This document shows, piece by piece, positions 25,292 to 34,021 of a DNA stretch of 64,000 bases. The DNA is from Marinobacter profundi (GTDB taxonomy: Bacteria > Pseudomonadota > Gammaproteobacteria > Pseudomonadales > Oleiphilaceae). Both the position numbers and the translations under genes were made by a program. The first letter of the stretch is position 1, and each line of letters begins with the position of its first letter. The stretch covers positions 462,806 to 526,805 of the forward strand of contig NZ_KZ319369.1 in assembly GCF_002744715.1 (NCBI RefSeq). The letters are read 5' to 3'. The notes below the pieces were generated by a model, which saw nothing but the letters and a program-made list of their open reading frames with translations, ran no database searches and was not told where the DNA came from.

Positions 25292-26878
25292 TTGATTTCT
25301 ACCGCCAATATCACCATGCAGTTCGGGGCCAAGCCCCTGTTCGAAAACGTGTCCGTCAAGTTCGGCAATGGCAACCGCTACGGTCTGATCGGAGCCAACG
25401 GCTGCGGCAAGTCCACCTTCATGAAAATCCTTGGCGGTGATCTCGAGCCGTCGGCCGGCCAGGTCATGCGCGATGCCAACAGCCGTCTGGGCAAGCTGCG
25501 CCAGGACCAGTACGCCTATGAGAACTGCACGGTGATCGATACCGTGATTATGGGCCATGAGGAGCTGTGGCGGGTCAAGGCCGAGCGGGACCGTATCTAT
25601 TCGTTGCCGGAAATGAGCGAGGAAGACGGCATGGCGGTGGCGGACCTGGAAGTCCAGTTTGCCGAAATGGACGGTTACACCGCCGAATCCCGTGCCGGTG
25701 AGCTGCTGCTGGGCCTGGATATTCCCCTGGAGCAGCACAATGGCCCGATGAGTGCGCTGGCCCCGGGCTGGAAGCTGCGGGTGTTGCTGGCCCAGGCGCT
25801 GTTTTCCGATCCGGACGTGCTGCTGCTGGACGAGCCCACCAACCACCTGGATATCAACACCATCCGCTGGCTGGAGGGGGTGCTGGTCGCCCGCAACAGC
25901 ACCATGATCATCATCTCCCACGACCGCCACTTCCTGAACAGTGTGTGTACCCACATGGCGGACCTGGATTACGGTGAGTTGCGTCTGTTCCCGGGTAACT
26001 ACGATGAATACATGACCGCGGCCACCCAGGCCCGGGAGCGCATGCTGTCGGACAACGCCAAGAAGAAGGCCCAGATTGCCGAGTTGCAGCAGTTTGTCAG
26101 CCGCTTTTCTGCCAATGCCTCCAAGGCCAAGCAGGCCACCTCGCGGGCTCGTCAGATCGACAAGATCCAGCTCGAAGAGGTCAAGCCATCGAGCCGGGTC
26201 AGTCCGTTTATCCGCTTTGAGCAGCACAAGAAGCTGCATCGCCAGGCGGTCACTCTGCAGGATCTGACCAAGGGTTTTGATGGCAAGCCGCTGTTCAGCA
26301 AGCTCAATATGCAGATTGAGGCGGGTGAGCGGGTTGCCATCATCGGCCCCAACGGTATCGGCAAAACGACCCTGCTGCAGTGTATGGCGGGTGCCTATAC
26401 GCCGGACAGCGGCGAGGTAAAGTGGACCGACAGTGCCCAGATCGGTTACTTCGCCCAAGACCACACGGCGGACTTTGCCGAGGATATGACGCTTACCGAC
26501 TGGATGGCGCAGTGGACCAAGGGCGGCGAGCAGCTGGTGCGCGGTACCTTGGGGCGCATGCTGTTCTCCGGCGATGACATTGGCAAGTCGGTCAAGGTGA
26601 TTTCGGGTGGTGAGCAGGGCCGGATGCTGTTCGGCAAGCTGATTCTGCAGCATCCCAACGTGATGCTGATGGACGAGCCGACAAACCACCTGGATATGGA
26701 GTCCATCGAGGCGCTGAACCTGGCGCTGGAGAACTATCCGGGTACACTGATTTTTGTCAGTCATGATCGGGAGTTTGTTTCTTCGCTGGCTACGCGGATC
26801 ATTGAGCTCAGGGCTGATGGGGTGACGGACTTCAGTGGGACTTATGATGATTATCTGAGGAGTCAGGGGTACCTGTAG
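25292..26878 (+). CDS. ybiT: ABC-F family ATPase YbiT
   Basis: Ribosome-associated ABC-F ATPase, 528 residues, closely like E. coli YbiT along its whole length. Two ATP-binding cassettes: Walker [10 protein letters not shown] (about residues 37-45) and GPNGIGKTT (about 350-358), each with [11 protein letters not shown] or [10 protein letters not shown]; the linker has the [13 protein letters not shown] segment. No membrane domain. The frame extends upstream to 25220, but the TTG at 25292 (giving [12 protein letters not shown]) aligns with the YbiT N-terminus and has AGCAGG upstream. Such proteins tune translation at the ribosomal E site. Confidence 0.93.
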   Translation: MISTANITMQFGAKPLFENVSVKFGNGNRYGLIGANGCGKSTFMKILGGDLEPSAGQVMRDANSRLGKLRQDQYAYENCTVIDTVIMGHEELWRVKAERDRIYSLPEMSEEDGMAVADLEVQFAEMDGYTAESRAGELLLGLDIPLEQHNGPMSALAPGWKLRVLLAQALFSDPDVLLLDEPTNHLDINTIRWLEGVLVARNSTMIIISHDRHFLNSVCTHMADLDYGELRLFPGNYDEYMTAATQARERMLSDNAKKKAQIAELQQFVSRFSANASKAKQATSRARQIDKIQLEEVKPSSRVSPFIRFEQHKKLHRQAVTLQDLTKGFDGKPLFSKLNMQIEAGERVAIIGPNGIGKTTLLQCMAGAYTPDSGEVKWTDSAQIGYFAQDHTADFAEDMTLTDWMAQWTKGGEQLVRGTLGRMLFSGDDIGKSVKVISGGEQGRMLFGKLILQHPNVMLMDEPTNHLDMESIEALNLALENYPGTLIFVSHDREFVSSLATRIIELRADGVTDFSGTYDDYLRSQGYL

Positions 26879-26905
26879 GTTTGTTGATTTGGGCTTTGGG
26901 AGTTT

Positions 26906-27020
26906 GCGGACGGGTGGGTAGGCCTTTCCAAAACACGCTCCTTCGGCCCATCCCTGGGGCGCTTGGGCTCCGCCATCCCTGGCTCCGCACAGTTTTGGAA
27001 AGGCCTACCCACCCGTCCGC
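26906..27020 (+). repeat. Hairpin repeat element, copy 1
   Basis: A perfect 29-bp inverted repeat (26906-26934 and 26992-27020) encloses a 57-base loop (26935-26991). The loop matches, in opposite orientation, the loop of copy 2 at 27643-27748 except for one substitution and one indel. The inner six bases of the arms (CAAAAC/GTTTTG region) are shared; the outer parts differ between copies. The loop contains CCATCCCTGG twice. It lies between ybiT and the DUF1415 gene. Confidence 0.9.
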
Positions 27021-27062
27021 TCGCACCTGTGAGTGGCCGTCTAACGAATTGGGAGAGAGCGC

Positions 27063-27632
27063 GTGAGCGAAACCGGGATTATTAACGCGACCCGCAAATG
27101 GGTCGAAGACGTTGTCGTAGGCTACAACCTGTGTCCGTTCGCCAAACGGGAGCTGGTGCGTGACCGGGTTCGGTTTGTGGTGTCCGACGCCGGGACCGAA
27201 GACGAGCTGCTGCAATCACTGCACTCAGAACTCCAGCGCCTGGACGACGAGCCTGCCATCGAAACCACGCTGCTGATCCATCCGGGTGTATTGCAGGACT
27301 TCGGTTCCTACAATGAATTTCTGGACGCGGCGGACGGGTTGCTGGTGTATCTGGAGATGGAGGGCGTCTACCAGATCGCCAGTTTCCACCCGGACTATCA
27401 GTTCGCAGGTACCGAGCCGGATGCGGCGGAGAATTATACCAACCGGTCACCGTTCCCGATGTTGCACCTGTTGCGGGAAGCCAGTCTGGAGGCGGCGATT
27501 GACAGTTACCCGGATGTCGACGGAATTCCCCAGCGTAACATTGAGCTGATGGAGAAGCTGGGTGCAGAGAAGATGCGGAATATTTTAAGGTCGTGTCTGG
27601 ACGGATCCGAAACAGAGCGGACTGGGGAGTAA
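27063..27632 (+). CDS. DUF1415 family protein
   Basis: 189-residue cytoplasmic protein recognised as DUF1415: ATRKWVEDVVVGYNLCPFAK at residues 9-28, FHPDYQFAGTEPDAAENYTN (about 118-137), RSPFPMLHLLRE. Function unknown. The start is a GTG at 27063 with GGGAGAGAG upstream. The gene sits exactly between two inverted copies of the hairpin repeat element, so the segment could in principle invert by recombination between them. Confidence 0.8.
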   Translation: MSETGIINATRKWVEDVVVGYNLCPFAKRELVRDRVRFVVSDAGTEDELLQSLHSELQRLDDEPAIETTLLIHPGVLQDFGSYNEFLDAADGLLVYLEMEGVYQIASFHPDYQFAGTEPDAAENYTNRSPFPMLHLLREASLEAAIDSYPDVDGIPQRNIELMEKLGAEKMRNILRSCLDGSETERTGE

Positions 27633-27642
27633 ACATCGGGAG

Positions 27643-27748
27643 CGGTTGGGAGGGTACTTTCAAAACTGTGCGGAGCCAGGGATGGCGGAGCCCAAGCGCC
27701 CCATGGATGGGCCGCAAGGAGCGTGTTTTGAAAGTACCCTCCCAACCG
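27643..27748 (-). repeat. Hairpin repeat element, copy 2 (inverted)
   Basis: A perfect 24-bp inverted repeat (27643-27666 and 27725-27748) encloses a 58-base loop (27667-27724) that is the reverse complement of the copy 1 loop apart from two differences. The arms read GGGAGGGTACTTTCAAAAC, whereas copy 1 has GGGTAGGCCTTTCCAAAAC: different sequence, still perfectly self-paired. Confidence 0.9.
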
Positions 27749-27835
27749 TGACAGCACGGACTTGCAGGCTGCGGACCGCAAACTCCCCAAAATAAACAAT
27801 CCGGTAAACAAAGCCGAACAGAAGGGTCAGCAAAA

Positions 27836-28567
27836 ATGGGACTGCTTTTCGAACAAATTGACAGCCAACCCTCCGTGATCGGCGAGATCACCCTGCGCCG
27901 GCGCCGCATCCCGGCCATTGGCGACCGGGACATCTACGAAGTCAAACTCGGCGAAGAATTCCTCATGTCCAGCATGTTCGTCGACGCCGAAGTCGCGCTC
28001 TCCGATATCGGGCTGGGCGAAACCGAAGGCGACAACCTCAGCGTCGTGGTTGGCGGCCTCGGCCTTGGCTACACCGCCGTTGCTGCCCTCAAACACCAAC
28101 GCGTTGCCGAACTGCTCGTGGTCGAATACCTCAGGCCCGTCATCGGCTGGCACCAGCAGGAACTCGTACCCCTCGGCAAAGACCTCAATGCCGACCCGCG
28201 CAACCGCTACGTCCACGGCAGCTTCTTCGACCTCGCCATTGCCGACCCTGCCACCGGCGGCTTTGATCCAGAGTCCCCCGGCAAACAATTCGATGCCATC
28301 CTCCTCGACATCGACCACTCGCCCCGGGCATTGCTGCACGACTCCAGTGCCAGCTTCTACACCGCCAACAACCTGCGCCTGATGGCCCGGCAGCTCAAGC
28401 CCCGGGGCGTGTTTGCCATGTGGTCGAACGAAGGTGAGGATGAGGAATTCATGGCAACATTGCGCGACGTGTTCATCGATGTTGCCTGTCACGTCGTATC
28501 CTTCTTCAACCCGTTCCAGAACCGGGAATCGTTCAACACCGTGTATGTGGCCCGCAAGCCGGGCTGA
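27836..28567 (+). CDS. Spermidine-synthase-like methyltransferase-fold protein
   Basis: 243-residue protein with a Rossmann fold of the spermidine synthase type: VVVGGLGLGYTAVAAL (about residues 69-84) as the nucleotide loop, VVEYLRPVIGWH (about 95-106) with the acidic residue after strand 2, and FDAILLDIDHSP (about 150-161). A polyamine substrate is not assured; many such orphans have unknown substrates. Codons favour CTC, GTC and GAA more than in adjacent genes, at least in the first two thirds. The sirtuin gene follows after 15 bases, so the two form an operon. Confidence 0.7.
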   Translation: MGLLFEQIDSQPSVIGEITLRRRRIPAIGDRDIYEVKLGEEFLMSSMFVDAEVALSDIGLGETEGDNLSVVVGGLGLGYTAVAALKHQRVAELLVVEYLRPVIGWHQQELVPLGKDLNADPRNRYVHGSFFDLAIADPATGGFDPESPGKQFDAILLDIDHSPRALLHDSSASFYTANNLRLMARQLKPRGVFAMWSNEGEDEEFMATLRDVFIDVACHVVSFFNPFQNRESFNTVYVARKPG

Positions 28568-28582
28568 GAACCCGGAGATTGT

Positions 28583-29485
28583 ATGCCCGTCGACCGTTAC
28601 CGAAGCCGCCCCTTCAGTTCCAGTCAGCGCCTGCCCGAGCCCGAGCAGCCGCTGGTGTTGCATGAGCCGGACGAGGCCGGCGCGATGCTGGCGGCGTTTA
28701 TCCGTCGCCACCCCCGGTTGATGCTGCTCACCGGCGCCGGGGTGAGTACCGATTCCGGCATCCCCGACTACCGGGACGGCGACGGTGCCTGGAAGCGCAA
28801 GCAGCCGGTTCAGCACCAGGCCTTTATGTCCGACCTCCATACCCGCCAGCGTTACTGGGGTCGCAGCCTGATTGGCTGGCCGGTGATGCGCAATGCCAGG
28901 CCCAATCCCGCCCACCACTACATCTCGGACCTGGAACTGCTCAACCACAGCAACCTGGTGGTTACCCAGAATGTGGACCGGCTGCACCAGAAAGCCGGTA
29001 CCCGCGCGGTGACCGACCTTCACGGCAGGGCGGATGAGGTGGTCTGCATGAGCTGTGGCTATCGCTGCCCGCGGGAAGAGGTGCATGACCGCTGTGCCGA
29101 GCTCAACCCGGCGTTTACCCGCTTTTCTGCGGCCACGGCGCCGGATGGTGACGCGGACCTGGAGGTGGATTTCGCCGGGTTCCGGCTGGCCAACTGTCCG
29201 CGCTGTGACGGCATTCTGAAGCCGGACGTGGTGTTTTTCGGGGACTTTGTGCCGAAACAGAGGGTCACCGCGGCACTGGAGGCCCTGCGGAACAGCGACG
29301 GCCTGCTGGTGGTGGGTTCCTCGCTGATGGTTTACTCCGGCTTCCGCTTTTGCCGGTACGCCCGGGAGTGGGGCAAACCCATTGCCACCCTCAATCTGGG
29401 GCGTACCCGCGCCGACTCACTGGTCGACCTGAAACTGAACGCGCGGATCGGCGAGACCCTGGCGGCCTCGCTCGATCTGCTTTGA
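28583..29485 (+). CDS. NAD-dependent sirtuin deacylase (Sir2 family)
   Basis: 300-residue Sir2-type protein that removes acyl groups from lysine using NAD. GAGVSTDSGIPDYRD (about residues 52-66) binds NAD; TQNVDRLHQKAG (about 129-140) and the catalytic His in DLHGR follow; the zinc site is CMSC ... CPRC (about 152-155 and 210-213); VVGSSLMVYSGF (about 246-257) closes the fold. It resembles the class II (SIRT4-like) group rather than CobB by the long insertion between the cysteine pairs. Co-transcribed with the spermidine-synthase-like gene. Confidence 0.88.
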   Translation: MPVDRYRSRPFSSSQRLPEPEQPLVLHEPDEAGAMLAAFIRRHPRLMLLTGAGVSTDSGIPDYRDGDGAWKRKQPVQHQAFMSDLHTRQRYWGRSLIGWPVMRNARPNPAHHYISDLELLNHSNLVVTQNVDRLHQKAGTRAVTDLHGRADEVVCMSCGYRCPREEVHDRCAELNPAFTRFSAATAPDGDADLEVDFAGFRLANCPRCDGILKPDVVFFGDFVPKQRVTAALEALRNSDGLLVVGSSLMVYSGFRFCRYAREWGKPIATLNLGRTRADSLVDLKLNARIGETLAASLDLL

Positions 29486-29495
29486 GTCGCCCGGT

Positions 29496-30323
29496 TCAGG
29501 CAACGCCAATTTCCTTGCGCCACTTGCGCAGCAGGAAGCTGGTGTCGTGTTGCCAGGGATGGAAGTCCGGTTTGAAGTAATCCAGGTACTCCGGAATGAT
29601 CGCGGTAAACATGCCGCGACGTCCCCAGAACCGGTTCAGCCCGCTGACCCAGGAGCGCAGGTTGGTGAGCTGCCTGTCTTCCCGCATCAGTTCGATCACG
29701 AAGGCATGGATGGCCACCATGATCAGCACGGTAATCAGCGCCATCACCCCCATGCGGAGGGCATAGTCGGTGATATCCGGCTCATAGAGCTGGCGGTAGG
29801 TGTCAAAGGCCACGGCCTTGTGTTCGTTTTCCTCGATGCAGTGCCAGGCCCAGAGGGTTCGCATGCTGGGGTGGATCGCTTCAACCAGGTCCTCACGCTT
29901 CAGCAGCTGGGCGGAGAGAATGCCGGTAAAGTGCTCCAGGGCGACCGTTGCGGCCAGGTGGGCCCGCTTGCTGTTCAGCAGGGGCAGATCCTTGGCGGCC
30001 AGAAAGCCACGGGTCCAGCCTTCCAGTTTCTTGATATCGAAACCCTGTCTGATCGCACCCTCGTTAAAGTTGCCGTGCTCTTTGGCGTGCATGGCCTCCT
30101 GGCCGATGAACGCGCCGATGTCCTTTTGCAGCTGGGGGTCCTGAATCTGCTCCCGTACCGCCCGCACGCTGGCAACAAAAAAGCGTTCGCCATCCGGGAA
30201 CAGTGCCGACAGGGCATTGAACATGTGGGTCATGAACGGATCGCTGTCCACCCAGTGGCGGGGAACGTCCTCAAATCCGAAATCCTGGCGGCGGACTGGG
30301 AATGATGCGGTTACAGCTGACAT
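29496..30323 (-). CDS. Predicted metal-dependent hydrolase (PF10118 family)
   Basis: 275-residue protein of the 'predicted metal-dependent hydrolase' family PF10118. Metal-ligand-like motifs typical of a ferritin-like four-helix fold are seen: GQEAMHAKEHGNFNEG (about residues 88-103), VALEHFTG (about 145-152) and CIEENEHKAVAFD (about 180-192). A hydrophobic stretch (MGVMALITVLIMVAIHAFVI, about 206-225) suggests membrane association. The reaction is unknown. It converges with the sirtuin gene, 10 bases apart. Confidence 0.8.
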   Translation of the reverse strand: MSAVTASFPVRRQDFGFEDVPRHWVDSDPFMTHMFNALSALFPDGERFFVASVRAVREQIQDPQLQKDIGAFIGQEAMHAKEHGNFNEGAIRQGFDIKKLEGWTRGFLAAKDLPLLNSKRAHLAATVALEHFTGILSAQLLKREDLVEAIHPSMRTLWAWHCIEENEHKAVAFDTYRQLYEPDITDYALRMGVMALITVLIMVAIHAFVIELMREDRQLTNLRSWVSGLNRFWGRRGMFTAIIPEYLDYFKPDFHPWQHDTSFLLRKWRKEIGVA

Positions 30324-30470
30324 GGAGTGACCTCGTTGCGGTAGTGTTCTACGGGGTCAAAGATACGACGTCGAGCGCTGAAACCTCCGGTCAGTAGGGG
30401 ACAATCACTGGTCAGATCGTGTGCCAGCGCTTATCCTGCCACGCCTGATTCAACGACTTGTGAACCGGTA

Positions 30471-31262
30471 ATGTCTGAACTTTCCCTGATCCAGTACCTG
30501 CTGATTGCCCTGGTTTTTGTCTGGAGCGGTTTTGTCCGATCCGGGCTGGCGTTTGGTGGTGCGGTGCTGTCGCTGCCGTTTCTGCTGCTGATCCATAACG
30601 ACCCGCTGGTATTCCTGCCGATCATTTCGGTCCATCTGCTGGTGTTTTCGTCCCTCACGATCTGGATGAATAACCGCAAGCCGGCCGGCTCCGCAGTGTC
30701 GGAGGACAGCACGGGGCCTGCCGGCACCGTGGACTGGCAATACCTGTGGAAGATCCTCGGCATCATGATCGTGCCCAAACTGATCGGCGTATTTGGCCTG
30801 ATCACGCTGCCATCGGCGGTGATGAGTTCGATCATTTTTGTGATCGTCTCGGTGTATGCGGTGTCCTATATCCTCAACAAACCGTTCCGCAGCAAGAGCC
30901 CGTTTGTGGATACCGTGTTCCTGATGCTGGGTGGTTACATCAGCGGTACGTCGCTGATTGGCGCGCCCCTGGTGATTGCGGTGGCGGCCCAGCACCTGCC
31001 CAAGGAGCGGTTGCGGGATACCCTGTTTGCCCTCTGGTTCATTCTGGTCACCATCAAAATGGCGGCGTTTGTCTGGGCCGACATCGACCTGCAACTGATC
31101 CACCATCTGTGGCTGTTACCCTGTGCCACCGTGGGGCACGTGTTGGGATTGTGGTTCCACGAGCGGATGCTGAAATCCGAACCCCGGGTGTTCTTCCGGT
31201 TTCTCGGGGTGGTGCTGCTGGTGGTGAGCTCGCTCGGGTTATGGCGGGGGCTGGCCGGGTAG
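30471..31262 (+). CDS. TauE/SafE (TSUP) family membrane transporter
   Basis: 263-residue polytopic membrane protein with about eight hydrophobic segments and the TSUP family pattern: FVWSGFVRSGLAFGGAVLSLP near the N-terminus and MLGGYISGTSLIGAPLVIA (about residues 152-170) at the repeat. Members export sulfite, sulfonates or related anions; the substrate here is not evident. Monocistronic, convergent with the NSS transporter, separated from it by a hairpin. Confidence 0.85.
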   Translation: MSELSLIQYLLIALVFVWSGFVRSGLAFGGAVLSLPFLLLIHNDPLVFLPIISVHLLVFSSLTIWMNNRKPAGSAVSEDSTGPAGTVDWQYLWKILGIMIVPKLIGVFGLITLPSAVMSSIIFVIVSVYAVSYILNKPFRSKSPFVDTVFLMLGGYISGTSLIGAPLVIAVAAQHLPKERLRDTLFALWFILVTIKMAAFVWADIDLQLIHHLWLLPCATVGHVLGLWFHERMLKSEPRVFFRFLGVVLLVVSSLGLWRGLAG

Positions 31263-31304
31263 CCGGCGGTACGCCCGGGCTGTGTCGCCCGCGCGTACTG
31301 CCGG
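31263..31304. terminator. Hairpin terminator between convergent genes
   Basis: CCGGCGGTACGC and GCGTACTGCCGG pair over 12 positions with one G-T wobble around an 18-base loop that can extend the stem. It lies immediately after the TauE-family stop codon. Confidence 0.5.
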
Positions 31305-31311
31305 TAATGGC

Positions 31312-32724
31312 TTACATCAGGTTGTAGATAAACACCACGGCGACGGCCACCGGAGTGATGTAACGCAGGGTTACGAACCACAGGGTGAAGGCCGGGGCCG
31401 ACAGTGACAGCTCGTTCTCCATGGCCTGGCGGGACATCACCCAGCCGGCCAGCAGTGCAACCAGCAGACCGCCGAGGGGCAGCAGGATGTTGGCGGTGAA
31501 GAAGTCCAGCAGATCGAAGATGGTCTTGCCTTCCAGCATCGGTATGAAGCCCAGTGGGGCGACGTCGGACCACAGGTTCAGGGACAGGATCGACGCAATG
31601 CCCAGCGCCCAGCAGACCGTGCCCGCACCCAGGGTACTGACGACCCGATTCATCCCCTTCTGCTCTTCCAGCCACTCCACGATGGGCTCCAGCAGCGAAA
31701 TGCCGGAGGTCCAGGCGGCGAAGATCAGCAGCACGAAGAACAGGGTGCCAAACAGGCTGCCCATGGGCATCTGGCCGAACGCCAGTGGCAGGGTCTGGAA
31801 GATCAGGCCGGGGCCGGCGCCGGGCTCCAGGCCATTGGCAAAGACGATGGGGAAGATTGCCAGGCCGGCCAGCAGGGCTACGCCGGTATCAATCACCGAC
31901 ACGGTAATTGACGTCTTTGCGATGGAAATGTTCTTTGGCAGGTAGGAGCCATAGGCCATCATTACCGCCATGCCGAGGCTCAGGGTGAAGAAGGCATGGC
32001 CAAGGGCCACCAGAATGCCGGAGGTGGTGAGTTTGGAGAAGTCCGGCTCGAACAGGAAGCTGACCGCCTGGCCAAATGAGCCGGAGGTCATGGCGTAGCC
32101 GACCATCACCAGCAGCAGGATAAACAGTCCGGGCATCAGGATGCTGACGGCCCGCTCCAGGCCCGACCGCACGCCCTTGGCAACGACGACCATGACCAGT
32201 GCCATGAACACGGTGTGCCACATCAGCAGGGTGCCCGGGTCGCTCAGCAGACCGGAGAAAATTGCCCCGATGGCGTCGGCGGACTGCCCGGCCAGCTGGC
32301 CACTGGCGGCGGTCCCGACATAGGACACCGCCCAACCCCCGATCACCGAGTAGAACGACAGGATCAGGAAGCCGGCCAGTACGCCCACCGCGCCCACCAG
32401 TTTCCAGGCGGGATGCAGCCGGTCCCGTTCGGCAATCAGGCGCAGGCTGTTGACGGGGCTGCGGCCACCGCGACGGCCAATCATCACTTCCGCCATCATG
32501 ATCGGGATGCCCACGACCGCGATACAGGCCAGGTAGACCAGGACAAACGCGCCGCCGCCATTTTCGCCGGTGATATAGGGAAACTTCCAGATGTTGCCGA
32601 GGCCGACGGCGGAACCGGTGGCGGCCAGGATAAAGGCCAGGCGTGAGGACCAGAGCCCCCGCTTGGCATTGGAACCCTCAAGTGCCCCCGAGTAGGTGGC
32701 AGAACCTGATGAAGTTACAGACAT
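31312..32724 (-). CDS. Sodium-dependent transporter, NSS (SNF) family
   Basis: 470-residue Na+-coupled symporter of the neurotransmitter:sodium symporter family, with about 11-12 membrane segments. TM1 has the diagnostic ATGSAVGLGNIWKFPYITGE (about residues 35-54), including the residues that form the Na1/Na2 sites, and TM6 region FFTLSLGMAVMMAYGSYL is present. Substrates are usually amino acids; the position next to a leucine-dehydrogenase-family gene suggests, but does not show, a hydrophobic amino acid. An internal hairpin between this gene and the dehydrogenase makes read-through unlikely. Confidence 0.88.
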   Translation of the reverse strand: MSVTSSGSATYSGALEGSNAKRGLWSSRLAFILAATGSAVGLGNIWKFPYITGENGGGAFVLVYLACIAVVGIPIMMAEVMIGRRGGRSPVNSLRLIAERDRLHPAWKLVGAVGVLAGFLILSFYSVIGGWAVSYVGTAASGQLAGQSADAIGAIFSGLLSDPGTLLMWHTVFMALVMVVVAKGVRSGLERAVSILMPGLFILLLVMVGYAMTSGSFGQAVSFLFEPDFSKLTTSGILVALGHAFFTLSLGMAVMMAYGSYLPKNISIAKTSITVSVIDTGVALLAGLAIFPIVFANGLEPGAGPGLIFQTLPLAFGQMPMGSLFGTLFFVLLIFAAWTSGISLLEPIVEWLEEQKGMNRVVSTLGAGTVCWALGIASILSLNLWSDVAPLGFIPMLEGKTIFDLLDFFTANILLPLGGLLVALLAGWVMSRQAMENELSLSAPAFTLWFVTLRYITPVAVAVVFIYNLM

Positions 32725-32755
32725 GACGATCTCCTGTGGTACTTGTTGTTGTCAG

Positions 32756-32788
32756 GGGAAAAAGGAGGTCGCAGCTACCTGCGACCTC
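32756..32788 (-). terminator. Rho-independent terminator of the amino-acid dehydrogenase gene
   Basis: On the minus strand GAGGTCGCAG, loop GTAG, CTGCGACCTC is followed by CTTTTTCCCC. A perfect 10-bp stem with a T run, 23 bases after the dehydrogenase stop codon. Confidence 0.85.
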
Positions 32789-32811
32789 AAGGGACCTGCG
32801 CCGGTAAGGTG

Positions 32812-33912
32812 TTAGCCGGCGCGTGCCAACCGCTGCGGCGCCAGCCCGGCACCTGCGGTGTGTTTGTGGAACCGCTCTTCTGCCAGCTGATTGGCAATGG
32901 CTCCGGTGGGCAGGCCACTCTGGTCAGAGCGCCGGAAGATTTCGGTCAGGGTGTCGCCGATGGTTTCGACGTGGGCCCGCACCGTCTCTGGCGTGGCGCC
33001 AGTACGCTCGTAGAACACATCGATGATGCCGCCGGCATTGATGGCAAAGTCCGGCGCATAAAGGATGCCGCGCTCTTTCAGCAGGGCGTCGTGGTGAGGC
33101 TGCTCCAGCAGGTTATTGGCGGCACCGGCCACCAGGCTGGCGCGAATCTGCGGGATGCTGGTGTCATTGAGCACGGCGCCCATGGCACAGGGGGCAATCA
33201 CATCCACCGGCAGCAGGAGGATGTCGGTGGCGGACGCAGGGGTGGCTCCCAGTTCATCCACCGCCCGTTGCATATTGTCGGCATGGATGTCGTACACCCA
33301 CAGCTCCGCACCGGCTTCTTTCAGGTGCCGGGCCAGGCGGAACCCGACATTGCCGACACCCTGGATGGCCACTTTCAGACCGCGCAGGTCATCTCGCCCG
33401 AGCCGGTGCCTGACAGCCGCTTTCAGGCCGATAAACGTACCGTAGGCGGTGGCCGGTGACGGGTCGCCATTGCTGGGCTTGCCGTCGAACCCGGTGCGGG
33501 CGGCAATGCCGGCGATATGGCGGGTGTGCCGGCCCATCACTTTCAGGTCAGCGACGCTGGTGCCGGAATCCTCGGCAGCGATGTACTGGCCGCCCAGCTT
33601 CTCCAGGCTCCGGCCCATGGCTTCCATCAGGGCTTCGGTCTTGTGCTTGCGGGGATCGCCAATGATGACCGACTTGCCGCCGCCAAGGTCAAGGTTGGCC
33701 AGCGCAGACTTGTAGGTCATGCCCCGGGACAGCCTCAGTACGTCGCGCAGGGCTTCTTCGTCGGTGGCGTAGGGGAACATCCGGCAGCCGCCCAGGGCGG
33801 GGCCGCGGGAGGTGTTATGGACAGCAACAATGGCTTTCAGTCCGCTCTCCGGGTCGCAGAAAAAGGACAGTTGTTCGTGATTGTCGAATTCGGGATGGCT
33901 GAATACGTTCAT
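32812..33912 (-). CDS. Leu/Phe/Val dehydrogenase family enzyme
   Basis: 366-residue NAD-dependent amino-acid dehydrogenase that deaminates leucine, valine or phenylalanine to the 2-oxo acid. GPALGGCRM (about residues 37-45) and [19 protein letters not shown] (about 65-83, with the catalytic lysines) form the substrate domain; [16 protein letters not shown] (about 181-196) is the NAD fold; NNLLE and INAGGIIDV follow. The oxo acids produced are plausible substrates of the ferredoxin oxidoreductase encoded just upstream. A 13-base motif in its leader recurs upstream of that gene. Confidence 0.9.
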   Translation of the reverse strand: MNVFSHPEFDNHEQLSFFCDPESGLKAIVAVHNTSRGPALGGCRMFPYATDEEALRDVLRLSRGMTYKSALANLDLGGGKSVIIGDPRKHKTEALMEAMGRSLEKLGGQYIAAEDSGTSVADLKVMGRHTRHIAGIAARTGFDGKPSNGDPSPATAYGTFIGLKAAVRHRLGRDDLRGLKVAIQGVGNVGFRLARHLKEAGAELWVYDIHADNMQRAVDELGATPASATDILLLPVDVIAPCAMGAVLNDTSIPQIRASLVAGAANNLLEQPHHDALLKERGILYAPDFAINAGGIIDVFYERTGATPETVRAHVETIGDTLTEIFRRSDQSGLPTGAIANQLAEERFHKHTAGAGLAPQRLARAG

Positions 33913-33942
33913 GGCGTTATGCCTCTCTTCCGTGGCCGCCGC

Positions 33943-33955
33943 TACCCTTGTGGGG
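33943..33955 (-). promoter_or_regulatory. Shared leader motif, dehydrogenase copy
   Basis: CCCCACAAGGGTA on the minus strand, 31 bases before the dehydrogenase start, is identical to 37632-37644 upstream of the ferredoxin oxidoreductase gene, and both continue into a GGCCAC-like segment. The CCC/GGG ends could pair around CACAA. Function unknown. Confidence 0.45.
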
Positions 33956-34021
33956 CCTGCGGTGGCTCCTTGATTGAGCAGGTGGCCGGGACGGATAGTC
34001 GCCAGCCTCCCTGATTACAGT

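Noticed and set aside
25121..26764. 547-codon open frame on the minus strand
   Set aside because: Antisense to ybiT, whose two ATP cassettes are unmistakable.
26880..27066. Short frames through both hairpin copies giving similar peptides (GALGLRHPWLRTVL)
   Set aside because: The similarity comes from the repeat DNA itself; frames lack ribosome sites and continue into unrelated arms.
27827..29086. 419-codon open frame on the minus strand
   Set aside because: Runs antisense across both the spermidine-synthase-like and sirtuin genes; no coding support.
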